Shown here: one piece after another, positions 48,745 to 60,235 of the stretch
Layout: each line of letters begins with the position of its first letter
How positions within the stretch are numbered: the stretch's first letter is position 1
NCBI GenBank assembly: GCA_026826555.1
Contig: JAKSZT010053887.1
Span: forward strand, 68,420,019-68,484,018
Length of the DNA: 64,000 nt
Origin: Tolypeutes matacus
Lineage: Eukaryota; Chordata; Mammalia; Cingulata; Chlamyphoridae
Direction: 5' to 3'
Program-made: the position numbers and the translations under genes
Notes under the pieces: model-generated
What the model saw: only the letters and a program-made list of their open reading frames with translations
The model's database searches: none
Told to the model about the DNA's origin: nothing

Positions 48745-49295
48745 ATAGACACTGACAGCTACTAGGCTGACTGCGACACCGTCCAGGTTGACTTTTGGCG
48801 GCGGTGTGCCTCCCAGTGGCGCTGAAGTGACCCATAAACATGTCTTGTGAGAAGAAAGGCCTCTAGGAGCTGCGATCAGAGTTCTGCTTCCTAATCTACC
48901 GGTTCCTGGAGGATGGACCCTGTCAGCAGGCGGCTCAGGTGCTGATCCGCGAGATGGCCGAGAAAGAGCGAGCTGCTGCCCCAGCGCACCGACTGGACCT
49001 GGGAGCATCCCAAGACCTATCAGAAGCTGGTAATACCTTCACGTCGCGGAGCAAAAAAACTTTTCCCCGAATCGAATAAAAATTGAATTTCCCGCAGTTT
49101 TTTTTACAGAGACAAAAACGCTGCCCCAGAACCGGAAAGCTCCAAAGGCCACGGGGAGATTTGGGAGGTCGATGCAGAGATTGCGGCGGACAGCGGCCTA
49201 GACGACCCGCATCCCTGGGCGGCACGGGCTGCAGACAGTTTATTTGTGATATTTTGTTAGTGTGCTAGAAATAAAGATAAGTCATGGAAAAAAAA
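48745..49295 (+). pseudogene. PHIP: PHIP retropseudogene: first exons, apparent retained intron, poly(A)
   Basis: After a GC-rich 5'UTR-like stretch, the ATG at 48840-48842 starts MSCEKKGL, then an in-frame TAG at 48864-48866, then [19 protein letters not shown] and [10 protein letters not shown]. After a one- to four-base shift near 48968 it continues [19 protein letters not shown]. This is the N-terminus of PHIP, a WD40/bromodomain protein (DCAF14); the related BRWD1 and BRWD3 differ in these words. Similarity stops exactly at CTG/GTAATA (about 49028), which looks like an exon end followed by a splice donor. The remainder contains no PHIP coding sequence and ends with AATAAA (49270-49275), 12 bases and A8. 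A diverged TSD is proposed (48732-48744 and 49292-49304, 10 of 13), beginning at TTT/AAAAC. It cannot encode PHIP. Confidence 0.75.
49270..49275 (+). terminator. Polyadenylation signal of the PHIP retrocopy
   Basis: AATAAA, 13 bases before the A8 run at 49288-49295. Its position right before a tail shows that the copied RNA was polyadenylated here. Confidence 0.7.
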
Positions 49296-49559
49296 GATCT
49301 CTCCAAGAAGAAAATTTCACGTGACTTTATGAGACTTAGAATACGTTCATGAAAGGACTAAAATTTTTGCTTATAGGACAAAGATTGTAAGGATGGATTA
49401 AAAATCTCCAGCTATATGATGTCTATGACATATATAGACATGCTTATTTATAAATAACCATAAACTATTCATACAACACAACAGTAATATATATAATTGT
49501 GGAATATATATTATAAATAAATTATATACATTCTAAACATGTATTAAATCTAAACATCT

Positions 49560-51340
49560 AATAACAGTCTTATTACTTGTTACAAAAATTGGCACAACTA
49601 CAGAGAGAATTAGACAAAATAATAATATTGAGAATTTTAATGCAAATTTTACAGTAAACGAAAATCAAGCAAGGAACAGGCAACAAGGATAATTAACATT
49701 TAAAGAGAACAATTAAAAACTTGATTTATTGAGCATGCATAGAAAAGTTTACCCATAATTGGAGAATGTATTCTCTTTTTAACCAGAAATAGAACATTTA
49801 TGCAAACTAATGACTTGGTAGGCAATGATAAATTTCAAAAAAATTTGACCTATACAGACCACATTTTTGGACAATAATATAATTAAATTAGAAATCAATA
49901 ACCAAAAAGCTAAACATCCTACATACATATGAAAATGTAATTACATATTCCCAAAAAAATCATGCATAAAAGAAGGAATAATAAATTTAAGACATACGAA
50001 AAACTGTGGGGTTCAACTAAAGTGATAAATGGATTGACATTATAATTTTCAATGGCTTTATTATCAATAATAAATATATTAAAATAACAGCCAAGGATCC
50101 TATTTAAGAATATAAGTAAAGGAACTAGAAAATACAAGCAAGGAAATAAATAACAGAATTTAATTTAAAAAAAATATATATACACACTAAAGGAGAATGA
50201 AGGGAAAAGAAAACATCTTTTTTGAAAAGATAAATAACATTGAAAAATCCATTGTAAGATTAATTTTGAATAAAAATGAGAAGATAAAACTGAACAATAT
50301 TAGGAAAGAATAATGTTACATAAATACTGATGTTATTAGAGATTCCCTAGTTTTTTTTAAAAAATGCAACAAAGAATTACAGTTGAAAATTTAGTTGAAA
50401 GAATAAATGTCATGGCACTAAAATAATTTCAAATAAACTATCTAGATAATCTTATAACCATTAAAAATAAATTAATAATTAGAAATATTTACACAATATT
50501 TACACAATGAACACAGTAGGCCTAAAAGGCACTAAAGATGAGTGCAAGGAACTCATTCAAGGAACAGAGAGCTCCAATATTAACTAAACTCTTGAAGAAA
50601 ATAAGAAATAGAAATGATGATAACACCTCTATGAATATTTTATGAGACTAGAACAAACATTGATGCCATTCTGGACTTAGCCAGTAAAAGAAAGAAAATT
50701 ATAAATTAATCTTGCATGAGAACATATGCATTAGTTAAGAAAGGCTAAATTGCTGTGAAGACAAAAGAAAAAAAATCCTCTAAAATGTATGGACATCAAT
50801 AAGATAGAATTCTCTCTCTCTCTTAAATATCTTATAAATCAGCCAAGAGTGGTTGGGGGATTGGTAGCTATTTGGTGGCTGTGCTCTGTAAGATAATACA
50901 GAGGTGCAGGATCATTCTACTTAACAGCTCCATAATTTCTAGTGTGTTGGTCTTATGAGCACAGATCAACCTGGTTTACTACCATCATGATTGATTGTAT
51001 TCCAGCATACAGGAAAGGAGAAACCAAATGTAAATTATGCAGGTTCCTTTTAAGAGTGAGTCATCAGAAATGCGTATGTCATTTGATTCACTGATGACCT
51101 CTAACACCAAAGTAGGATGAGATATGTGGTCTTTAGCTAGGCAGCCGAGTGTTCCATTAAAACTCCATCAAATTGGGCATGTTGTGGGGAGGGCCATACA
51201 TGCAGGGGTTTCTATATCTAACAGGAAGAAAGAGAGAGAATATTCTGGGAAAAAAAGCCCCAATCTCTGACAAAATATTGGTACAAATATCCTCAACAAA
51301 ATGATCAAACCAATCCAGCATTCATAAGACAAAATTTCAA
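49560..51340 (+). mobile_element. Ancient L1 ORF2 remnant, with an unassigned insertion
   Basis: Plus-strand sequence follows L1 ORF2 from the endonuclease into the RT side in badly broken frames. 49590-49640 matches the region around the GDFN motif, 49860-49910 the NNxIKLEINN region, 50200-50260 the FEKINNIEK region, and 51260-51330 the words before the RT core (ILVQISSTK). 50730-51240 does not look like L1 and may be an inserted old repeat or a deletion patch. No ORF survives. Much older than L1-A to L1-D. Confidence 0.5.
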
Positions 51341-52833
51341 TTTTTTTTTTCTTCTGGTTGTAATCAACCAGGATTAATAATTATTGCCACACTTTGGCTA
51401 AGGGGAATATTTCTGGAGGAAGGGAAGATAAGGGAAGTAAGATTGCCACATAAAATAAAATTTAAAACCCAGGACACAAATGGATCAGATCAATCACAAT
51501 CTAAGTCACCTCCTAGAAGCAAAAAATTCCAAAAACTCGACACTAATAGAATTAAGGAATTAAGTGGGTTACTTATTGAACTAAACCAAAATTAGTTTTA
51601 AAAAAAACCCGAAAATGTAAAAGTTGGTCATTATTATCCTAGCTATGCTCAGGGAACAGGAATCCAGGGGAAAGGGTTTGCAATATCCTGCTTCCATTGC
51701 CAAGGGAGAAATAAGTAAATAATTTAGTCAAATATCATTAAATAGGAAGATCACATAGGTTCTTATTTAGATTCCATAACAGACCTATCTCCATGTTATG
51801 TTCTGGCACCATAAGTTAAGTTTTCCCATAGACAGAAAATATGCTACTTATGTTACAATGAATATTCCTGCATTTCTTATTTTAAATTCCGAGACTGGCA
51901 TTTTGTTTTTAGCCTCCAACCTTGCAATCTTGCTTAAAGTGAACATAGATAACCTAAGAAATGAATCAGTTTTGAGTGTACTGACATATTCAGTTTTAAA
52001 ATAGTCCAAATATGCTACCCTGAAATGTCTTTTTTTGGGGGGGGTGGGGATAAGTCAGCTAGACTTTTCTAGCCAACACCTTTCTGAACTGCAAACTAAA
52101 CCTACCTTAAAATTTCAATAAAACCACTGTAAGAAATATAAATTGAGACATTTTAGTTCAATAATTTAAGATTTTATGTCAACAGATTAAAGAAGATTAA
52201 ATGAAATTGGAAAATGTGATCAACTTAGTTTCTTAAGATAAAAAGGATGGAAAGACAAATTGAGAAACATTAACTTCCTCTTATCCCCAAGAAGAAAATA
52301 CATCATATTCTCAAAACCTTAATTGATAATATTGTGTCTTTGAACCTCAACCACCTTATTCAATGCTGATCTTTAAATGAAAATAAATATTGTTCTATGT
52401 ATTAAATTTAAAAATGAAACCACAATCTTGAAAACACATTTAACAACATAGATGCCTCAACTATATGAGGAGAGGTAACTGAGTAATAAATCAATTAGTA
52501 ACAAAGCTCTTCCATGTACATCTGTTTGTGTTTGTCATTTAAGTTAATATTTGTATTCACATTTTTACATGCTTTTACATTACTTCTATTATTTAAAATA
52601 TATTTGTAGTACATGTGAACACATATATGTATGTTTGAACACACATACATATGAACTACATATAAAAGTTGAAAAGTGAAACACATTGATTCAACAAAAT
52701 TACATGTAATTTATCAAATCCCAACAAAAATAGACCTTATTAAAAACATCCTGTGAAAGGCTCTGGTTTACCTCATTGTGTTTCCATGTTTGAATCCAGA
52801 ATCACCACCAACTTAAACACATACTATCTTTAA
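51341..52833. other. AT-rich region, no recognised gene
   Basis: Single-copy-looking, with a T7G9-type run at 52030-52046 and an inverted ACATACATATG-like patch near 52625-52655. Confidence 0.4.
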
Positions 52834-52843
52834 GAATCCATGA

Positions 52844-53301
52844 CAATTCCAAGTCCCGAAAGTGCCCCCATATTGCATGTCTTTTTCTCTCTCCCTGCCT
52901 TCAGCACCTCCAGTGGGCACTGTCTCCACATTCATGATATAATTTCTTCCATTGCTAGAATCACAATAACCGTTGGAATCGACCTGAGTGACACTGCAAC
53001 CATAGATCCAGGCCATTATATATCCTGCCATAACCTACAGAATTAAGTAGGAGAGAGTGTAAACTACAATGAAAACTATAATCCATCCGTAGTGGCAATG
53101 CTCCAAAATGTGTTCATCAATTGCAATGAATATACCACACTAATGAAAGAAGTTGTTAGTGTGGGGAAAAGTGGGAGGTGTGGGGCATATGGGAATCCCT
53201 TATATTTTTTATGTAGCATTTCATGTAATTTAAGTAACTTTTAGAAAAAAATATATATATATTAAAAAAAGAAAAGAAAAAGCATTTGACAAAAAAGAAA
53301 G
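52844..53301 (+). mobile_element. Family R repeat, copy 4, short twin-primed insertion
   Basis: The left part (52844 to about 52972) is on the minus strand and the right part (about 52973-53255) on the plus strand, ending in an A-rich tail (53246-53301). In copy 1 these two pieces are consecutive and in one orientation. The word around GGAATCG/GGAATTG occurs at both sides of the break, so joining probably used a short homology. The TSD GAATCCATGA is exact at 52834-52843 and 53302-53311. A second instance of twin priming in this window, with a different break point. Confidence 0.85.
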
Positions 53302-53311
53302 GAATCCATGA

Positions 53312-55776
53312 AGGGATTCTTAAAGAAGGATTAAGACATTCCTGTGGATGACTGAGTTTATATCACTGAATGAAAATTATATAGAAGTAAAATGAATTCA
53401 AATAGACTGTGAAAGATTTATATTGTATTTTATAATTCTCTTCCTACATTACCCAAGTTTTGATGATTTTCCTCCCTATATTCAATAAGATTTTTAAACC
53501 AGACTTATCTTTTCCACAATCTCATATTCCTGTGTTAAGAAAAATGCAAAGAAATTTCTTTCTATATTTCTGTTATTGCTTATATTTCAGCTTTAAAATA
53601 AAAGAATCACTCTCGGTTATTTGGTCAAGGTGGTTCCACTTGTTTTCCGGTATGCTTTGTAATAATTGCCTCTCAATTAGTTATATCCCTGTAAATAACT
53701 TCTCTCTTAGACAGCATTTTTTGAGACTTGGTCTGTCTTCCTGTTCTTAGCCGGATAGTTGAGGGTTTTCTCCTCTGCGTTGGTTCATCAATGATAAGTG
53801 CTATGTTTCACATGCCCTGGTAAGAAGAACAACTTCCTTACTGTGACCTGAGCTGAAATTAGATTAAACACTGGATTGATTGAGAGTGGCTATATTTATT
53901 GACAATTCCATTAATTATACTTTCTAGATGCATGATCTCAGCATTTGGATGCTAAGATTTCTCTTGTTTAAATACTGCCTGGCCCCTGAAATGTACCCTA
54001 TATATTCAAATTGCCATAATAAATAACATTTCTTTGCTTTTGATTTTACCCTATTTAAATGCAATGATAAGGGCAGGGGAGTTATAAATGGTAAGAGTTT
54101 AGAAAACTCACAGGTTTTAGAACTCTGAAAAGTTTTTCACCTTGAAATTTATTAATCAATCAATTATGGAGTAGTAGTATGTTTATAACAGATGTTGAAG
54201 ATATGTAATTGGATTTATAATCAGAGAAATAGCTATTGTTTTTCAATTCACAATCCACGAAAGTATATTTTAAAGCTGTGCAAAGATTTTAGCTATTTGC
54301 TGCAAGGTGCTTTGAATTGAAACATCTAACTCTTGCCATCAGATCTGGTGTGCATTATTGTCAAATTTGCCACCGATGAACATTTTATTCAATATCTCCA
54401 AAATTGCCTTAGACAATATGACAGAACAAGGGCTTAATCAATTTTAAGGGCATGAATAAATTTACAAGTTCCCTTGTCATCAATTCTATTAGGTATTGTA
54501 TTGTTATAGGTAAGTATTTTTATCTGCATTCAAGAAGACAAGATACTATACAAAACATTATTACAAAAGGAACTTTATAAAAGTAGTTTAAAAACCTATA
54601 TAAAATGTAATCAAATTCTTATAGTCATTGTAAAGATTAAAGGGCAAAATACATATAAGGGACTTAGCACTGACTAGTATCATATAGTGAACACTAAACT
54701 GACCATAGAAAAGGGGAGATATTTCGTTAACTATATTTAAGTTTATTTTGTGGAAGATTTTCACAGTCCTATAATAAATGTGTTTTCAAATGCAGATTAG
54801 CTTTTCAGAATTTTTGTCATTGGTGTTTTAATGTGGAGGATAGTGTGATAATCTGTCTGAATTGGTGCTGGTCAAAAGATTATGGTTTTAATTTTTGTTT
54901 TTGTATTTGTTCCTGTACTAAATATTTGGTTATGTGAATACGACTTAATATGGCATTCACAGGTAAAGAGATTAGGGATAAGATATTTTAGTCTCCTGTT
55001 TACTTCATCAATTTGTTATTCCTGGTACAAATTAAGCATCATGCAACTCAAGAACTGATTCTCTATTCCTTTCTTCTTTTTGATCTGATAGGACTAATTG
55101 TAAATTATTTTTCACCATTTTACAAATTATATTGATTAAACTGAAACCTCTATAAGCTTCAGCACTAAGAATATTAAAACTTCATTTGGCAGTGAAATAC
55201 GCAACTTCTTTCCTGAATGAGATCATCAGTTTTGGATACTTCATTATTATTTCCTCAACTTTCTGTGCTATCCACAATGTAACAGCTACAAATATGACAC
55301 ATTTTAAGTTTTCATTCTCATTGTTAACAGATTCTGAGTTCTAATTGGTAGTTGAGACCATAAGAGTTACTTTACAATATTAAAGTCCCATGTCTCATCT
55401 ATGCTTGGCTAAGAAGATTTAAAGGAAAATTTTGACTCTCACAGACCTCTTTATCATTAGAAAATTTCCAGTATGAAACAATATTTTGCAAAACTTCCAA
55501 CACCTACCATAGGCAGCTATATCAAAACATTCCACAAATAACCCTTCTGGAAAGGGTAGCAGCAAAGAACTTATAAAAAGAAAAAAAGCACAGGCAAACA
55601 TTTGAGAGAAGAAATTATCAGTAGAGAAGTAATTCCATGAAGTATGAGAAAATCGTGGCCATGTCTTTCTCCATAAATATAAATATAAACACAGAGCAAA
55701 GAAGTTGCCTCTGTAAAGCAAGAATACAAAGAAGAATTACAACAGGTTATATTTTTTAAAATCCATGAATAAAAAT
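53312..55776. other. AT-rich single-copy-looking region
   Basis: About 2.5 kb. ORFs at 53460-53750 (plus) and 55721-55419 (minus) show no recognisable domain. No repeat recognised. Confidence 0.45.
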
Positions 55777-55785
55777 AAGAAATCA

Positions 55786-56419
55786 GTGAAATATAAATAT
55801 ATTATGTGGAATATGAATATGGGTAGAATTGCGTGTAAGACCATTTTTCCTTGAAGCTGACAAATGTGTGTTAATACTACACAATCTTAATATCAGACAA
55901 AAAACCCAAAACATTATACTAAGTGAAGGAGACCAGATACAGAGTACTACATATTGTATGATTCCAGTTATATAAAATGTAAATATAAATCAATTTATGA
56001 AGATGAAATGAGATTAGTTGTTATGTAGGTCTGAAGAAGAATTGCTAAGGTGTTTGGAGTCTTTGTTTTCGGTGTAATGAAACTGTTCTTTAATTTTTGA
56101 GGTAGTGAGTGTACAACATTGTGTTTATACTAAAAGCCATTGATTATACACTTCAGGTAGAAAAACCAGAAACAGTACTATGAACAGTGGGGAAAGCATA
56201 GAGAGATTGAGAGGTGTGGAATTTTCTTGTTTGTTTGTCTCTTTTTTGTTTATTATTATTATTGAAATAATGAAAATATTCTAATAATAATTGAAGTGAT
56301 GAATACACAACTTTTAGATTATAGCAAATACCATTGATTATACACTTTGGATGAATTGCATGCTTTATTAATATGTATCAATGAAATTGATAAAAAATAA
56401 AAATCAACAACAAAAAAAG
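55786..56419 (+). mobile_element. 5'-truncated L1 3' end, sister of 23638-24346
   Basis: The plus strand matches the minus strand of 23638-24346 over nearly its length. Shared words include TTCCTTGAAGCTGACAAATG, ACATATTGTATGATTCCAG and two CCATTGATTATACACTT words (about 56138 and 56331) that mark the same internal duplication. It ends in AATAAA/A-rich sequence. The TSD AAGAAATCA (9 bp) is at 55777-55785 and 56420-56428. Confidence 0.7.
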
Positions 56420-56428
56420 AAGAAATCA

Positions 56429-57040
56429 ATTATGAATTACAATAATTCCAGAAAGATGAGGTATATAATAGTCATTAGCCAAATGAAAGTAAAATTATAA
56501 GATGCACAAGGCAGAATAAATGCTTCTCTAAAGAGCATAAAATAAACAGAAAATAAGAATGACTAAAATAAGCAAAATGACATACATATAAATAGTTAAA
56601 AAGATTAGAGAAATAATAGTATATATGTAAAATGGCCAAAGAAGTCCCAACATATGCACAATGGAAAGCCCAAGGAGGAAATGAAAAACAATAAAGTGGT
56701 AAAGTTTAAAGATATAATTTTTCAAAAAGCTCCAAATTAAAAAATAGTTTTAAATGTACCTTTTAAAATGGCATATTGTTTTCTAAGATTTAAAGTAAAA
56801 GTTTGTGGATTTCACAAATAAAGAAATTATCCTCTGGAAAGGTCGGCAAAAGGAACTTTCACTCAAAAAGTAGAAAAAATCAAACTATCATAAGGAATCT
56901 GTAACAAAATTCCACAAGAGAATACAGTAGAAAAATATCTGCAAACATTCTTAAGAAAATTTGACCAAATAGTTTTTTTTCCATCCAAATTTTTGTTCAA
57001 TAAAATTATGAAGGAAAGATAGTTTTGACCATGTAAAAAT
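56429..57040. other. AT-rich spacer
   Basis: Nothing recognised; A-rich on the plus strand. Confidence 0.4.
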
Positions 57041-57084
57041 CATTGCCTAGTTTTCCCTGGGCTTTCTGGAGTAACCAAGTAGGA

Positions 57085-57790
57085 AATAAACTTAAACCTC
57101 ATATGGTCTACAAGGCCCCACATGACCTGGCCCCTCTTTCACTACTCTGTTCTCTCCCTACTCTCCTCTCAGTCACTCACTCAGATCTTGGCACCCCACA
57201 CTCTTGGCTGTTCTTTGAATATGCCTAGCAAACTCCTGCATTTGTCTTTGCAATTGCCAGTCCTTCTGCCTAGAAATTCCCATTTGACTCAGTCCCTAAC
57301 TTTCTCCAAATTTCCATTTGACTCAGACCCTAACTTTCTTCAATTCTGCTTAATGTCACATTCTCAAAGACATTTTATCTGATCACTCTGTTTTTTTTTT
57401 TTTTTTTTTTTTTTTTTTCAGGGGAGAGCGCGAACGCAGTCCCCCACTACCACAAATTATGCAGTCGAGTTTCCCACATTTGGGGAAATCACAGGGGTCA
57501 GCACATCCGGAGTGCAATGGATAAGACTCGCCCTGGGAAAACCACCTTCGTAATCATGGTATCTCCCCTGCCAGGTAAGTATGATCACTCTGTTTTAAAT
57601 CGCACACTGTAATTGTACTTCCTTTATCATCTATCCTTTTTCTCTTCTTCAGTTTGTAAGTGTTACAAGAGTGCTTATTACATTTAACATGGGATATGTT
57701 CTCTTATTTATTTTATTTATGGTCACTAAAATGTAATTTCCCTTAATGTAGCTTTTTCCAATTTATCTATGTTTCTGGCCAATGTTTGTA
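57085..57790 (+). mobile_element. L2 (LINE2) 3' fragment, split by a U1 retropseudogene
   Basis: The left part (57085-57380) follows the conserved 3' coding end of L2: TGGTCTACAAGGCCCCACAT, GACCTGGCCCCTCTTTCACTA, CCTAGCAAACTCCTGCATTT and so on, then TTTTATCTGATCACTC. After the insert it resumes at 57583 and continues to about 57790 (TGGTCACTAAAATGTAATTT). L2 stopped moving before placental radiation, so this is very old DNA. A tandem word, CATTTGACTCAG, occurs at 57281 and 57315. Confidence 0.75.
57391..57582 (-). pseudogene. Full-length U1 snRNA retropseudogene with poly(A) tail
   Basis: The minus strand from 57582 to 57419 is 164 nt, the normal length of U1. It begins ATACTTACCTGGCAGGGGAG, the 5' end that pairs with 5' splice sites, and ends at GCGCTCTCCCCTG. 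From memory of human U1 I count four differences: C31 to T, G57 to T, a C to T in the CTGCGAT word, and T to C in the final stem. A run of 28 T on the plus strand (57391-57418) is an added poly(A) tail, which true U1 lacks. The TSD GATCACTCTGTTTT stands at 57381-57394 (merging with the tail) and 57583-57596. The target reads GATTT/AAAACAG, an L1 endonuclease site. No proximal element is expected upstream, since the flank is L2. Confidence 0.93.
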
Positions 57791-58003
57791 CATCTCAGAG
57801 TTGGCTAGAAAATTTAGGGTAAAAAAATGGCAGTGAGCTTTGAATACATCCAACCAAGAGATTATTGGAAAAATAAAGGACTGCCCCTTAGGATGAATTC
57901 TCTTACATTTATTTATATAAGAATATAAATAATATTATCTCATACTCTATGATAATATATAATAGCAAATCCTAGAAGAAGGAAGGCAATATAAATGAGT
58001 AAG
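57791..58003. other. Short spacer
   Basis: Nothing recognised. Confidence 0.35.
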
Positions 58004-58008
58004 TGGAG

Positions 58009-58453
58009 TATGGTGGTTTGGAACTATATGGACCCCATAAAATCATGTTCTTAAGCTAATACATTCCTGTGGGTATAAACCTATTTTAAGTAGGGTCTTT
58101 TGATGAAGTTACTTCAGTTAAGTTGTGGCATAGGGTGGGTCTTAATCTTCTTACTGGAGTCATTTATAAATGGGATGAATACAGAGAGGGAGAGAGAAAG
58201 CCAAGGAAGCAAAAAGCTAATATCAGTTAAACATAGGAGAGCAGGGAGAAATCAGCAGACACCACCATGTGCCTTGCCAGGTGGTAGAGGAACAAAATAT
58301 CACTGGCAGATGGTCTTCGGGAAGAAAGCATCACCTCGAAGATGACTTGATTTGGATATTCTTGTGGCCTTAAATTGTAAGCTAATAAATTCCCATTTTT
58401 TAAATCAACACATTTCATGATATCTGCTTTGAGGAACCTAGAAAACTAAAACA
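58009..58453 (+). mobile_element. MaLR-like LTR (family 2), plus strand
   Basis: About 445 bp starting TATGGTGGTTTGGAACTATA, then GTTCTTAAGCTAATACATTC, GCAGACACCACCATGTGCCTT, the polyadenylation word AATAAA at 58384-58389, and the end CCTAGAAAACTAAAACA. Flanks TGGAG (58004-58008) and GGGAG (58454-58458) agree at 4 of 5 bases, as an aged 5-bp TSD. The same family lies in the other orientation at 59389-59826. Confidence 0.75.
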
Positions 58454-58458
58454 GGGAG

Positions 58459-58684
58459 TCATTAGGTTAAGCAAAATAGGTAATGGTTTGTGGCGAGAGT
58501 TATCATGGACTAGAGAGAACTTACTCCCCAATCAGTAAGACACACAAACAATTCATGTTAAGCAAACTGTTAAATGTAGATTCATGAATTTTTATAAGAA
58601 AAAAACACAAGCTTATATGTAGAATCCCCTGACTTATAAATTTAGGCAACTATTTCAGATTTTGTTTCCTTAACACTGAATGTT
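58459..58684. other. Short spacer
   Basis: Nothing recognised. Confidence 0.35.
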
Positions 58685-58695
58685 GAAAATATTTT

Positions 58696-58900
58696 TGGGA
58701 AGCGGCTGTGGCTCAATCAGTAGGGCTCCCGTTTACCATATGGGAGGCCCTGGGTTCGGTTCCTGGGGCCTCCTGGTGAAGACAAGCCCGCCCGCACGGC
58801 GTGGTTAGCTGACCCAGTGAGCACAAGCAGCAAGGGGGGGATAAATGAATAAATAAATAAAATCTTAAAAAAAAAAAAAAAATTAAAAAAAAAAAAAAAA
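58696..58900 (+). mobile_element. Young monomeric DAS-type SINE with TSD
   Basis: The head begins GGGAAGCGGCTGTGGCTCA. The pol III A box is TGGCTCAATCAG (58709-58720) and the B box GGTTCGGTTCC (58753-58763), spaced as in tRNA genes. A GC-rich linker with CpGs (58790-58802), an (AAAT)n stretch and two long A runs form the tail. The TSD is GAAAATATTTT at 58685-58695 and 58901-58911, exact. Retained CpGs and a long tail suggest a recent insertion. This is the best taxonomic marker in the window. Confidence 0.92.
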
Positions 58901-58911
58901 GAAAATATTTT

Positions 58912-59383
58912 AATGTGGGAAAGATTCAGTTCACAAACTGTCAGGTTGTGACATTTTTGTAATGGTGTGCATCAAGTTCAATGCATTCAATGTAACCAAA
59001 TACATTAGGACTTGAAGGGGACAGGACTTTTGAAGATCATTGAAACATAACATTTTCCTATAAAAGATCAAATGGTTTTTAATTCTAAGCTTCCACTTCA
59101 CCCTTGTTTTGCATTTTACATCACAAAAAAAGAATATGAAAGGAAAAGTAATCCTAATTTTTTGCTTTGTGTTTGTGCCCCTTTTATAGCCTACATTTCA
59201 TATTTTAGGCCAAGACCACAGAGGGAAAACCAACTGAAAAAAAGCAAAGGAAAATATTCATACATCACTTTTTAAAATAAAGAATTAGGGTTAATTCTAT
59301 TAAAAAATATTATATTATTACTTACATTAGGGGAGATCAGATGAAAAAAGTAAATGGAAAAATTGAGAATGTCAGTGGCATAT
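58912..59383. other. AT-rich spacer
   Basis: Nothing recognised. The 67-codon ORF at 59072-59275 has no recognisable domain. Confidence 0.4.
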
Positions 59384-59388
59384 CACAG

Positions 59389-59826
59389 TGTTTTAGTTTG
59401 CTAGGGTGCTGAAAGGATATACCATAAAATGGGTTGGCTTTAAAAATGGGAATTTGTTAGCTTACAAGCTTAAGGTTTTGAGAATCTGAGATTGTACAAA
59501 TCAAGTCATCATCAAGGCAATATTTTCTTCCCAAAGAACTGCTGTTGGCGATCTATGGTTCTCTGCCACATGGCAAGGGACATGGTGGCATCTGCTGCTT
59601 TCTCCCTTCACTCCAACGTTTTGATGTTTTCCACTTCTTGCTTCCATGGTTTTCTCTCTTTTTCCCTGTATTCATCCCATTTATAAAAGACCATCCCGGG
59701 CTATGATTTAACTGAAGTAACCTCACCTAAAAGTCCTACTTAAAATAGGTTTACATGCACAGGAATGGATTAGCTTTAAGAAAATGATTTTTGGGGGTAC
59801 TTGCAGTTACAAACTACCACACATAC
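59389..59826 (-). mobile_element. MaLR-like LTR (family 2), minus strand
   Basis: About 438 bp in reverse. The plus strand begins TGTTTTAGTTTGCTAGGGTG, the reverse complement of the usual 3' end, and contains the same central words as 58009-58453 (CCATGGCAAGGGACATGGTGG in diverged form, TTCATCCCATTTATAA). CACAG flanks it at 59384-59388 and 59827-59831, a 5-bp TSD. The pair at 58009 and 59389 is in opposite orientation with separate TSDs, so they are independent insertions. Confidence 0.75.
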
Positions 59827-59954
59827 CACAGAAATTTAAGGGAAAATTCTGATAAAAGTGTTAGCATATCTCATATTAGTTATACAGACATTGAAAATGG
59901 GTACATATATGAAAGCAATGAAAGTAGTTTAAATTCTACCAAAATCTTATATTC
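59827..59954. other. Short spacer
   Basis: Nothing recognised. Confidence 0.3.
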
Positions 59955-60235
59955 CACAATTTTTATTGACATGTAACATATATAGGATACATTCACAAAT
60001 CCTAATTGTAGATCTCAAACATTTTTCACAAAGTTAATACATCCATGAAAATTGCACCCAGATCTAGAAATAGATCATTATCAGAACAAAAGCACTGCTT
60101 GCATCAGTCATTATCCCTGAGGGATTTCTATTCTAATAGGGCTTGGCCATTGAAAGACAATCACTCAGCATGTAATCTATTGTCTCTGGATTCTTGTTAT
60201 CAGCATCATCTATGTTATTCAGTGTAGTGGGAGCC
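59955..60235 (-). mobile_element. Possible L1 3'-end fragment
   Basis: The plus strand starts TTTTTATTGACATGTAACAT and continues with ACATTCACAAATCCTAATTG, close in pattern to the antisense of old L1M 3'UTRs. There is no clear tail or TSD. A 60-codon ORF inside (60045-60227) is chance. Confidence 0.4.

Noticed and set aside
48730..49225. Minus-strand ORFs of 92 and 96 codons in the GC-rich patch
   Set aside because: They are antisense to the PHIP retrocopy and owe their length to its GC-rich composition.
57419..57582. Functional U1 snRNA gene
   Set aside because: It has a poly(A) tail, a TSD and an L1-type target site, sits in an L2, and carries substitutions, so it is a retropseudogene.
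58009..59826. A provirus bounded by two LTRs
   Set aside because: The two LTRs are in opposite orientation, have different TSDs and enclose a SINE and spacer but no retroviral genes.
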